A stretch of DNA of 64,000 nt from contig OZ026839.1 in the NCBI GenBank assembly GCA_964023205.1, positions 16,894,386 to 16,958,385 of the forward strand. Direction: 5' to 3'. Position numbers and translations under genes: made by a program. Positions within the stretch are counted from its first letter, which is position 1, and each line of letters starts with the position of its first letter. Of this stretch, positions 50,304 to 61,325 are shown one piece after another. The notes beneath the pieces were generated by a model. That model had not been told where the DNA came from, ran no database searches, and saw only the letters and a program-made list of their open reading frames with translations. Origin of the DNA: Lutraria lutraria. Lineage: Eukaryota > Mollusca > Bivalvia > Venerida > Mactridae.

Positions 50304-52677
50304 GGGTGTAGAAAAGCGTTCGTAGTACTTATGTCTGCATTAAATTCATGCGCGAACTATCATTCGTTTTCCAAAAATCACCCTACATAGAAATCAACTT
50401 TTGACTGATTTGTAGTTCCGAACAACATCAGATCCTTCAGAGCTTGGATTATACAAATTTATCATTCTTTATCATTTCAGGTCTCACAGACGCCTCAATA
50501 TGCAGGCTGGTGTGGCGCCTCACTTTTATACCCTGGTCAGACACTTATTGACAGAAGCCACCGATATTGAAGGACAAATCCGCCTTGTCAGCGAGATGAG
50601 ATTAAGACGTTTACAAAAAAAATCATACAGGGCAATGCATGCCAACATTTTTGAGGCCTGGAAAAGGTAAATATGACTATGCATCATAAATATGACTATG
50701 CATAAAAAATAAAAATAATATTATGTACAGAATATATTAGAGCTACTACTTAAACATTATTTATCTTTTATTTTATTTAATAAAGCTTATCTGTGATTAC
50801 CGATAATACGCATACTTTTGTCGTCTATTTCTTCTCATATCTTAAGTATTTAGATATTTACAAAAAATATTCATTACAATGTTCTTTCAGCTACAGATCC
50901 AGAGACATTCGTCATAATATATTTTTAAGTTTCTGACATGTACCATATTTTAATTCTGAGTCCCATGTAGTTGTATTCATCACATTGGAATTCATATCGA
51001 CCGAAACTCTTTGGATCAAGTCATTTGTTTTGTTTTTATGTTAACTACCGACCAGATCTCTTTGAAGTATTCATATATGTATATGATAGCAATTTGAAAA
51101 AAAGTTATTTCCTATGGTTTAGGGGTATTTGACTTACATCTTTTCACCTTAAGTCATTTTAAAGCCATATACATATGGTATTGTATTTCGACTGAAACTC
51201 TTTGGAATTAATTCTTTTTGAAGCGTAAACCTGCAACGACCAGAACTCTTTTGAATAGGCATATATGTTTAGGGTGACGATAATAACTGAAATAAAATTA
51301 TATACCATTATTATAATACATTCTATCATAATATGACAAACCCTCAGACGAGATGTATTATGAAATACAAAATAATATCGTTACAATTAAACAACTGTGA
51401 TGACTTCAAAAATACTACTACACAATTGTTAAATGATATGTACATTTGGTTAATAATGTTCAATTGATGGAGCTTTGGTTTTTAAATTACTAATACCTCC
51501 AATATTTCTTATAGCATTTGGTAATATTGTTCGGACGGAGTCAAAATGTTCATACAAATCTAAAATAATTATCGTATTTGCTTTAACACAACTCTGTGTT
51601 ACACTAAGACATAATTTATGTTATATCAAAATCACAGACACTTCGGGTTAGGAGCTAAAAAAACCAACAAAATAATTGTATTTTTGTCAATCCCAACACA
51701 AACTTATCATATCTATCAATATAACCTAAAATATGCCGTTTTGAAACGAAATCCATTTTTCAACACCTAAAATATGTTTCTGAACTGTTCTGTAACTTAA
51801 CTTACTCAGGGTCTTTCAATTGAACCTTCTATTTGAGTGACCCTGACTTACTCTACCAGTTTAGACATTTATTTTAAAAACCTAACTTACTTTCCTGTAT
51901 GTACATTATTACAATATTTGCATTTATAATACAGTTTCATAGATATACTTTTAGATAGACTTTTATTTTCCTCCAATTATGAAGAGTATAACATTTGTAC
52001 AAGAAATCATATGTATACAAATAATTTGCATAGAAGTACATTTATATACAAGTAAATATGAGTAATACATTAGTACATTATAATATACATGTCCACAATA
52101 TATATGAAAATACTTTACTATTAAAACGAAAGTAAGGCCATAAGTTAAACAATATTTGAGATCATAATATATAAGTATTACTAGTACTGTCCCTTATAAC
52201 ATTCAATACCCTATAATTTATAACATTAACTACACTTTGAACATTTATCTTAGAACACTAGAAACAGCCTTACTTTAATAATGAAAAATGTACGAATTCG
52301 TCAGTATTGGTCTCTGTGCTCAACTTTTTTTTTTCATAAATACCTTTAGCAAGTGATATATGACCATGCATGTACTTGTTTATATATCATATCTGTTTAG
52401 TATCGAGGATAATGCTACAAACCACAAAACTAACTTTATTTATTATCCTCAATTTTTCAACGCCATGAAAAATTAGATGCGAGCAAAGAAAACATTCAAT
52501 CAGCAGGGAATACCATAGTTCTTCGATGCGAGAAGTTATCAAAGTGTTGTCTCCCTTGGTAGGCGGGGCCAAAGTAGAACTACTTTCGACCAGAACTCTT
52601 TGGAGTACAAACCTCTTTGGAAACTAATGTCTCCGCATACGGTTGGTAAACGTACACAACTCAATATTTTTCCTTCA

Positions 52678-52710
52678 ATCAGGGATGCTATATTACATAG
52701 CATCCCTGAT
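52678..52710. repeat. Short palindrome, copy 4
   Basis: Arms ATCAGGGATGCTAT / ATAGCATCCCTGAT around 5 nt. Confidence 0.85.
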
Positions 52711-52888
52711 CAGACATAAACTCATGAAAAAGTCACATACAACAATAAAATATGAGAGCGATTTGACCAAAATAAAAGTTCGTTACTCAACAAAACGTGT
52801 GTCAATCACGATACTAAAATATTCCATGTTACTCATTATACTACTATTCAATCTATAAATAATTACGAATAAACATGCTTTAAAAATG

Positions 52889-52987
52889 TGGCCAGTTTGA
52901 CAAAAAAACAAGTTTACGTGTGGCCGGTTTAACTTTTTTGTGGCCGGTTTGGTTAGATGTCGGTTTGACTTGAGGCCGGTTTGACTT
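52889..52987 (+). repeat. Cluster of GGCCGGTTTGAC words
   Basis: Five near copies in 100 bases: GTGGCCAGTTTGAC, TGGCCGGTTTAAC, TGGCCGGTTTGG, GTCGGTTTGACT, AGGCCGGTTTGACTT. Spacing is irregular. Confidence 0.75.
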
Positions 52988-53000
52988 GTACCCATGGTAA

Positions 53001-55080
53001 CTACTCGGGTATTTCCGAAAGGGCGCGCACTCTTCGAAGAGTTCCGATTGACCTGACTCCCTCTCTGAAGAGTAACATTGTAAAGACGGAGGAAGCATTC
53101 TACGTATCTACAACTTAATTAGTGACATTTCTTTTATTAGAAAAAGTTGCTCTCGTTACCATTTCTGAGTTTAATGTTTACTAATCAGATTGAGGTAAGT
53201 TTTCATTTGAGCATGGAAATAAAACAAAAACAGGTAAAACGAAAGTAATAAAATCTAAATAAATTAAAGCAACTAACATCGATCTTTTACTGGATCGAGG
53301 CTTTAAAATTCCTCTCTTTTTATTAAAACGAACTCAAAATACATGATGAAATAGTTTATATTTACAAAATCCCGCCGATAAGGGGAAATTGACATGTCAA
53401 GAGTTGTTTCCCCTTCTATCGGTGTAAATTTAAAAATGTGCCAACTATGGAACGCTGGATAGTGGATACATAATGATTTGATTATTATCGAAAACGTTTA
53501 ACATAGGAATAGTAAACAAATTTAGACAAGTTTCAACAGTTAAAGTTGGCTGAACTCTTTGGAACTTTGAAATAAGATAAATTTCTATATTTCACGTACT
53601 GAAACATGAATCTAACCTTAGTAAAATCTTTACAAAAGTACAAGATCATACTCAAAAACTGCATTAAGAGCAGTAAAAATAGGTTATAGGTGTATATATG
53701 AATCATATATAAGTGATAGACACACATTTAGAATGTTCAAAATCGACAGGTGTCCGCTTGTATATCATTAAAATTTGTTCATTGTTTTTACTGCAAATTA
53801 TGACCTTAATGGCTTGCCATATTTTCAGTTCCCAGAAGTGTTACTAAATTTAGAAATTATTATACTTTCTGTTTGGTGACGTCACAATATATGTCAGACA
53901 AACTTTTTCGGTAGCAATTTCAAAACTTAAACATTCGTTTACAGAAAATATAGAGCATTATATAAACATAGGGGTAGGCATCAATCGAAGAAAATCCTTT
54001 TTCACCTGATTTTGTGTAAAATCGTAAGCAAATCACCAGTAATTCAGACATTTTTAGAAAAAAAGTGTGTTACGGACGAGTGACTTCTGTGTTATTGAAG
54101 CGGGAACATAAACAACCCACAGACGGCGCAATGTTGAAACCCCGCGAGAAAAACTGTTAACACCGATAAAATGGAAGCCCCGATAGAATGAATACAGCAG
54201 AGGAAAATGTTTCAAAAGAGGCCTAGTTTAATAACGAATAACATGGACCCAAAAAGTAACAAGGCATGTTATATATCAAAATGTTGGGAAGGTTTGAAGT
54301 TTTACCGAAGACCGGCAGGCATTTGAAATTTTTGCGGCGAGCCAAGAAATTCAAGACGGCGTCCAAGATGGTCGCGATTTCAGTTATACCGGTGGTACTG
54401 GTCACAGACCAGGTCAAATGGTCAAATCTACATAAAAAACCATATCACCACCAATTGTTTTCTATTATGCTAACAAATGGCATAATAGATATCAATTATT
54501 AATGTTATAATGAAGTATTGATATTGTCTTATATCATAACAAAATAATATCATTCCTTTGTTACCATAGGAGCAATCAAAATGGCTTCCAAGATGGCCGC
54601 CATTTCAGAATTATATAGAGAAAAAATAGAAATATCCTGTAAAATAGTTACATGAGAGGGTACACATGAAACTACAGACAAATAATATCAAAACAAGATG
54701 TCCTCATTTCATCATGCATTTCAGGACTTCCAGAAGGTCAAACCCAAGGTCACAGACCTGGTCAAATGGTCAAATCTACAAAAAATGAATTTCGGCCCAA
54801 AAAAACATCAAATGAGAGCCCTGTATAGAAATGTGTTTTCTACCTACTAAATGGTTCACTTTGGTCACAGATATTGTAGTTATCGGGCCCAACAGGTTTT
54901 TATTGGGGATTTTCAGCACACAAATATGCAGATCTTGATTAGACTGTGCAGGATGGGGCCAAGTCTAAAAAGTATCTCGTTGTCACAAACGGTCTAATTA
55001 GTTGGACTACTGAGCCAACTGACATGATGTCTGGTGGCAGCTAGTTCCATTCCCTAATGGTGCGTGGTCAATCTGGCGCT
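53001..55080. other. Spacer, possible 5' region of the DUF5054 gene
   Basis: No coding exon recognised. A donor-like GAG|gtaagt at 53195 could close a 5' untranslated exon. A hairpin with arms GATAAGGGGAAA lies near 53376. A block with GTCACAGACC and GGTCAAATGGTCAAATCTAC occurs twice, at 54401 and 54749. Confidence 0.4.
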
Positions 55081-55486
55081 ATTTTCAGGGCTTGACACTA
55101 ACTTTTTCAAGAGGTAGTCGGCAGGACTACTTGCATAGAAAATGAGGAAGTCCTTGCAAAACATAGATACCGGTAGTCCTCATTTTAATACATAAAATAT
55201 ATGTTTGTCATTTTATTTCAGTGCCTATCGAGTGTACTTTATTAGAATACAAGACTTACGGTAATAAGCATAAAATGTCAGATTTTCACAAATGTATTGA
55301 ACAAAGTTATACAGGTAACATCACATCTAACAAAAGTTTGTAAGCTTTAGTATTTGATTTACTTAAAATTCAGGTCACCCTTTCAGATAGCCCAATGGGA
55401 TACCCAGCTTGGAAACCTAGGTAGTCCTTGGAGAAAATAGGTAGCCTCGGGCTAACGGACCACTGTTAGTGTCGAGCCCTGATTTT
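55081..55486. mobile_element. Small element with 17 bp inverted ends CAGGGCTYGACACTAAC and ATTTT flanks
   Basis: CAGGGCTTGACACTAAC at 55086-55102 returns inverted at 55465-55481 with one transition. ATTTT flanks both sides directly (55081-55085, 55482-55486). Internal GGTAGTC / GACTACC words recur (around 55115, 55180, 55420). The CAGGG start resembles hAT ends, but a 5 bp duplication does not fit hAT, so the superfamily is open. Confidence 0.65.
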
Positions 55487-55592
55487 GGTCAAACCGTGCA
55501 CAAAAAAATAAATAACACAGAAAACATGTAGATCTACACTGAAACTATTTTTTATCATGAAATGAAATGTGGTTACTTGTTTGACTATTTCG

Positions 55593-55685
55593 TTGCCGGT
55601 TTGAGCAGAGAACGGTTTGACTTTGGGCCGGTTTGAGCAGAGAAGTTTGACTTGGGGCCGGTTTGAGCAGAGAACACTTTGACCT
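55593..55685 (+). repeat. Second cluster of GGCCGGTTTGA words, ~30 bp period
   Basis: GCCGGTTTGAGCAGAGAA occurs three times with GGTTTGACTTTGGG spacers; the same core word as the cluster at 52.9 kb. Confidence 0.75.
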
Positions 55686-56021
55686 GCTTCTGAGTAAATT
55701 ACTTCAGTGAAACAACAGGACACTGAAATTGTGACTCAGAATTGTTGAAGCAAAGTTAAGATATAGCCTTGAACTATTAAGCTATGTATATTAAATGCAT
55801 AGAGTGTATGAGTGATGAGAGGATTTGTAGTGGCAAGTGACATGTGGATACAATTTCAATCTTCTGTGGTGAAACTTTCAGGCTCCAATGGAAGTTATGT
55901 TCAAAAAGAGAAAATTAACATTTATGTCATTCAACCCATAAAGTGGCTTTATTATTTTCTATGGTTAATCTAGACTTAAATCTTTTCAGTAATCCTGGAA
56001 TGAAATCTGAGATAACTATAA

Positions 56022-56376
56022 TTAAAGTCCCATAAGCTTATAAATGTATTGGTCCTAATAGTTTCTGTTTGTTCTATAACAGAGGAATCCGGTGTGTTTT
56101 CCTTCAGTGCATACTTTATAACAAGAAAAAATGTTTCCGAAACTACTATCGTATTTTTTTCAATATCATTGAAATAAATACTATTTATTGAACACCTGAG
56201 TTTTCCCACAGTCATGCTATGCACAAGTAGTAAAGTGACGTCAAAAATCACTGTGAAATGAGTGTTTTCAGACGAAAAAGGGCTTGTTTCGTCGGTAATA
56301 ATTATCTGGGGATAATATCAACAATTAAATGTTTTTGCATATATTTTTCTACAGCAAAAAGCTAATGGGACTTTAA
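56022..56376. mobile_element. TTAA-bounded MITE, 355 bp
   Basis: The left end TTAAAGTCCCATAAGCTT (56022-56039) and the right end AAGCTAATGGGACTTTAA (56359-56376) are inverted copies with one mismatch, both ending in TTAA. It lies just upstream of the first DUF5054 coding exon, so it may sit in the promoter or the first intron of that gene. Confidence 0.72.
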
Positions 56377-56424
56377 GATAATCAATTATGACATGCACCT
56401 ATGTTACAGTGTATTTCTTTACAG

Positions 56425-57701
56425 ATGCTGCTGCTAATTGGTTTGTTGATCTGTAGTGTGTCTGGATCATCTACAGAAGATGTACCTATCAAACATGTTC
56501 ATCTAATCTACATGAATCATCTTGGTTTGTATTATGACTTAACTGTTTGTATAATGTTCAGAAGGATATCAGACACAATACACCAAAGTTATATAATTTG
56601 ATCAAGATATCTGTTTTGATAATAAAGTATATATGCTAACATAAGATAACATCTGGTACCAATTATTATGCGACCCTTCAAAGAACAGGGTGTGTATTGC
56701 TTTGAAATGACGGTTGATTGTGTGTCTGTAACCAAATCTTGCCCCACCAATAACAAGATGTTATGAATGATTGGGCCTACTGTCCCCAGAATTTGTTTTG
56801 AGGTTGGTTATCATATGTACACCCCATTGATTTCAGTCAGTAGGTCAAGGTCATAGTGACTTTCAACACAAAAACTTTGTCAGCTATTAATTAGAGAACA
56901 TTTGAGCCTATGGTCCTCAGATTAGGTGACAAAGAAAATGAAATGTTAACGGTTACTCTTAGTGCAAAATCCTCATCTGCTCAACAATAGAAAATTAATA
57001 TCTATAGAAGGCGTTAAAGCGGCATCTGTGTTCAACAAACACCTTTTGTTCAGTTCATTTACATTTTTGTTGTTACACCATGTTTGTACATCTCATACTA
57101 ATGTAGCAACTTCATCAGTTCTCACAACTAGTTTTTGGATGAAGTACACTTTCCCACTGACTGAATATGTACACTAAATATGTACATACTACTAACCATG
57201 GATTGTTTGTCTAGTATTCTTTAGTTCAGTGAAGAATATCACGCCAGTTGTATATTTAAATCAATTGTTTTTGTATGTTTTAAGTTTGTCCTACTATGAT
57301 CGAGCATGCAATTGATAACATCAGGAGGTAGAATTAAAGTCCTGCAAATAATGGCGACCTTAGACTTTTCGCCGCTTCTGAAGGAAAACTTCTTTACTTT
57401 TGTATTTATGACTAAGGTGTTAAGTGTGGGCTGTCTATGTTTTTCAATAACTTTATGTGTTGTTTCTACTCAGTTATTCAAATTTTCAGATGTTGGTTTC
57501 TCATGTCCGTCAGAGATGGGGTTTCTAATGAATGTCATAAATAAATACTTTGTGGAATATTTTCCTCGTGCTATGGAGATTGCAAGTAAACTGACAGCTC
57601 TTGAATACAGTGAAAGATTTATATACACAACACATCCCTGGTTGGTCAGTCTGTATTTGGATTGTCCTCCAAATTTTGAATTTGCTGGCCTTCACCTGCA
57701 G
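56425..57701 (+). CDS. DUF5054-family (GH38-like) secreted protein, first two coding exons; gene continues past the right edge
   Basis: Exon 56425-56524 begins with ATG directly after a splice acceptor and encodes a likely signal peptide (MLLLIGLLICSVSG) followed by PIKHVHLIYMNHL. Exon 57490-57701 completes an Asp codon across the junction (G|AT) and reads DVGFSCPSEMGFLMNVINKY, then YFPRA, ERFIYTTHPWLVSLYLDCPP, ending in phase 0 at a gtgtgt donor. I recognise this as the N-terminus of the DUF5054 family, found in bacteria and molluscs, which resembles the catalytic fold of GH38 alpha-mannosidases. The NHLDVGF motif sits where GH38 enzymes have the zinc-binding H-x-D of HNDPGW; that parallel is my inference. 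The rest of the enzyme must lie beyond base 64000, so the second intron is over 6 kb and full of repeats. Substrate unknown. A 5' untranslated exon is expected upstream; a donor at 53195 is one candidate. Confidence 0.75.
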
Positions 57702-57767
57702 GTGTGTATTCATGATCGATTGACATGTAACAACATACTTCATGTTAAACTTCATTTATCTTAATTA

Positions 57768-57930
57768 TACCCCCAGATATGAAATATATGGGGGCTATAT
57801 TGGATTCACGTTTGACGGTCTGTCGGTCCGTACAATTTGTCCAGACAATTTCTCTGCAACTACTGACAGGATTTCAATGAAACTTCACAGAAGTGATAAG
57901 TAGTAAGCCTAGTTGTGCATGCTGTAACCT
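57768..57930. repeat. Dispersed repeat, type D fragment
   Basis: CCCCCAGATATGAAATATAT opens it; TTTCAATGAAACTTCACAG is shared with 60492-60512. Confidence 0.6.
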
Positions 57931-59196
57931 TTTTAGCTCACATGTCACAAAGTGACAAAGTGAGCTATTAGGATCACTCTCCGTCCGGCGTCGTGCGGTG
58001 TGCGTCGTGTGTCGTCAAACTTTATGTTGTGACCACACTAGGGGCCACATTTTTAGCTCAATTTTAGCAAAACTGGGTCAGAACGTTAATATCAACAAAA
58101 TCTCGGACGAGTTCGATATTGGGTCATTTTGGGTAAAAAACTAGGTCACCAGGGCCAAATAAGGGAAAACCTTGTGAACACTTTAGAAATCACTGTTTTG
58201 ACTGGATCTTCATGGAACTTTGTCAGAATGTTTATTTTAATAATATGTAGGTCAAGTTTGATAATGGGTCATTTCCGGTGAAAAACTAGGTCACTAGGGC
58301 AAATTGCTGGAAAACCTTGTGAACACTCTAGAAGTCACTGTTTTGATTGGATGATCATGAAACCTTGTCAGAATGTTTGTCTTCATAATATCTTGGACGA
58401 GTTTGAACATGGGTCATCTTGGGTCAAACTAGGTCGCTAGGTCAAATCTTATGAAAAACCATGTTAACACTGTAGATTTCACAGTTATTATTGGATGTTC
58501 ACCAAACTTTGTCAAATCGTTTGTTTTAATGATATAATGGTCAAGTATAAATATGGGTCATCTGGGGTCAATAACTAGGTCACCAGGTCAAATCTTAGGA
58601 AAACTTTGTTAACACTGTAGATGTCACAGTTTTAATTGGATCTTCACCAAACCTTGTCAGAATGTTTGCCTCAATGATATGTGGGTCAAGGTTGAACATG
58701 GGTCAGCCGGGGTAAAAAACTGGGTCACCAGGTCAAATCTTAGGTAAAATTCTTGTAAAAGTTTGTTTGTCTGAATGATATTAAGGACAAGTTAAAATAT
58801 GGGTCTCCGAGGGTCAAAAACCAGGTCACAAGGTCAAATCTTAGGAAAACCTTATTAACACTGTAGATGTCAAATTTTGATTGTATCTTCACCAAACCTA
58901 GTCAGAATGTTTGTCTTAATGATATGTAAGACAAATTCGAACATAGGTCGTCTGGGGTCAAAAACTAGGTCACAAGGTCAAATCTTAGGAAAACCTTGTC
59001 TATGCTGTAGTTTTCATGGTTTTGATTGGATCTTCACCAAATTTTGTCAGAATGTTTGTCTTATTTATATGTAGAACAAGTTCTAACATGGGTCATCTGG
59101 GGTCAAAAACTAGGTCACCGGTTCAAAACAATGTTTTAATGAGTGAACAGTGATTGTCATGTGAGTGATATAGGGCCATCTTGGCCCTCTTGTTTT
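57931..59196 (+). repeat. Array repeat, type A, full length, in the DUF5054 intron
   Basis: Opens with TTTTAGCTCACATGTCACAA and the CCGTCCGGCGTCGTGCGG stretch, then about ten type A units, and closes GGGCCATCTTGGCCCTCTTG. Confidence 0.88.
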
Positions 59197-59231
59197 GTTT
59201 GGATTTATTTTCACGGAGTTATGACCCTTTG

Positions 59232-59850
59232 TTTTTAGCTCACCAGAGCACAAAGTGCTCAAGGTGAGCTATTGTGACTGTGTTTTGTCTGTCGTCCGTG
59301 CGTCAACAGTTGCTTTAAACAGCATCTCCTTCTTATGCAGATGGCCAATTTCAACGAAATTTTACAGGGATATGTTTCTTGCATGAAGCTCTACCAAAGT
59401 TGTTAAAAAAATTTTTTTATTAAAAACTCTGATTGCCATAGCAACCAATAGAAAAACTTTAAAAATCTTCTTGTCCAAAACCACAGAGCCTAGAGCTTAG
59501 ATATTTGGTGTGTAGCATTGTCTAGTAGATCTCTACCAAGTTTGTGGCCCTGGGGTCAAAATTGGTCCTGCCCAGGGGTAACTTGATTTTACATAGACTT
59601 ATATAGGAAAGTTTTATAAAATCTTCTTGTGAGAAACTACAATGCTTAGAGCTTAGATATTTGGTGTGTAGATTTGTCTAGTGGACCTCTACCAAGTTTT
59701 CCGAATTATGGTCCAGAGGTTAAAATTGGCACTGACCTTAGGGTCACTTGATTTTACTAGGACTTGTGTAGAAAATTTTTAAAAATGTTCGTCTCCAAAT
59801 GAGCTTTTTTCCTGGTGAGCATTTACAGGGCCATCATGGCCCTCTTGTTT
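59232..59850 (+). repeat. Array repeat, type B, full length
   Basis: Opens TTTTTAGCTCACCAGAGCAC with the hairpin AGCACAAAGTGCT; units with GAGCTTAGATATTTGGTG; closes GGGCCATCATGGCCCTCTTG. Confidence 0.85.
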
Positions 59851-60510
59851 ATTATGCCCTGCCATCAAATGGCCGATGGCATATAGTGTTTACCCTGTCC
59901 GTTGGTGTGTGTGTGTTTGTTTGTGTGTTACGGATTTTCGTGTTCGGCTCATATCTTTGTCTTGCATGATTGGATTTTGAAATAAATTTGGCACAAATGT
60001 TCAGGATAACAACGCGATGTGTCATGTGCAAAAACTGTGTCGCTTACTGAAAGGTCACAGTTGACACTTAAATCATTATATGTATATGTTCGTGTCCGGC
60101 TTATAACTCTGTCATGCATAATTGGATTTTAAACTAAATTGGCCAAAAAAAAATTAATGTTCATCATAATAAGATGATGTGTCATGCGCAAAAACTGTGT
60201 CGCTTACTCAAAGGTCAAGGTCACAGTGGACACTTACATATTTACGTTCATTCCTTATATTGAAATAGCGAAAGTACATGTAGTTGTGTGTTTACCACCC
60301 TTAGGTGATCTTTACCTCCCACTATGGGCAGCATTCCCAAGCAACCTGTTCTATGTTGTATTCATATATTTGCCACAAAACACTCATTTCTGTGTCCAGC
60401 GGGTGCATCCGTGTCCTACGGACACATTTCTAGTATAGTATGTACAGTAGGCAAATTTGTCTGCACTATTTCTCATTAACTACCTACAAGAATTCAATGA
60501 AACTTCACAG
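59851..60510. repeat. Dispersed repeat, type D
   Basis: CCTGCCATCAAATGGCCGATGG opens it as a small palindrome. Two ~160 bp units share GCAAAAACTGTGTCGCTTAC and TGATTGGATTTTGAAATAAA-like words. A GTGTCCTACGGACACA palindrome lies near 60411. Confidence 0.65.
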
Positions 60511-60779
60511 AAGTACTTTGTACAGATATTATATCATCAACATTCATTTATGTATGAAAGAAAATAAAATAATACCCAAATCTGATTAAGTGCTCCAGAT
60601 AATTTTTGAGGGCCATGAGTATTTAACTCATTGAAATTGAAATGGATGCGTAAAACAGCAAAATAAAACCAGTCAAATGAGTATTTGCAATCAACCATAC
60701 TTTTTATTAATTAATTAAGTACACATCAAAACAGTTTTGGTTTCCTCGATACTGGCTTATTGCAAGCCACCATACGATT

Positions 60780-61325
60780 TACCGTAATCCGCACATATGT
60801 GTACAAGATGCAGGTAAAATATCAGAAGAAATCCTGCGGGGAAATATATTCATGTGTGAAATGCAAATAACCTTTTAGGAAAGAAAATGACCATAGAAAT
60901 GACGAAAATATTGAAAAAATCCGCGCCATTTTTTTGTGCTACGTAATTATTACGAAAACGTGATAATAACTTTAGTAGTACAACACCGTTTAGTTTCAAT
61001 TAATCTTTAATTTCTCAACCTGTCAACACATTCTCAAACATATCAACACCTCGATCATCTAGTAATCAGTGGCACAATCGGCAAACATGTTGATTTACAA
61101 ACTTAACTCGACGAAATCTGGGAAAAGCACGGAACCGTATTGGGTTTTAGACAAACGTAATTATGAAAGATTTATTTCCCTTAGTCATTATACATTCATT
61201 TGCATAATCGTCTCCGGTAAACAATACAAGTTTGGTCCGATTTTGACCGTTTTTTTAACCATGAAAAATTTAGATCAACTTCTACACCTCCAATTTTGGG
61301 ACCTGATCACGTACAAACTTTTATT
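60780..61325. repeat. Copy 2 of the ~510 bp dispersed repeat
   Basis: Partner of 222-735. The 87-residue frame at 61069-61332 falls inside it and is not kept in copy 1. Confidence 0.7.

Larger units (their letters stand above)
48582..50666 (+). pseudogene. Decayed MULE (Mutator-like) transposase
   Basis: Three exon-like blocks read as the C-terminal half of a MULE transposase. 48582 to about 48736 gives FWKAIRRVFPNVMIKG, then a TGA, then SFHWGQAIWR; the TGA replaces the Cys expected before FHW, and the acidic residue expected after DY is Gly. 48963-49158 (acceptor cttttcag) gives SLGLATEYIQDRGTYSLL, then WPLESWCVLGQSVRTSNDVE. 50481-50666 gives HRRLNMQAGVAPHFYTLVRH and ends in FEAWKR. The junction between the last two blocks is out of frame by one base, the donor after the first block is lost, and the middle block seems to lack some 20 residues. 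The gene is dead. A 119-base stretch with good splice borders at 48172-48290 may be an earlier exon but I cannot match it. Confidence 0.78.
50667..53000. other. Spacer with a recurring ACTCTTTGGA word
   Basis: No gene recognised. Near copies of CGACCAGAACTCTTTGGA occur at 50998, 51049, 51188, 51237 and 52587 (and 53546 just outside). One short palindrome at 52678. Confidence 0.5.
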
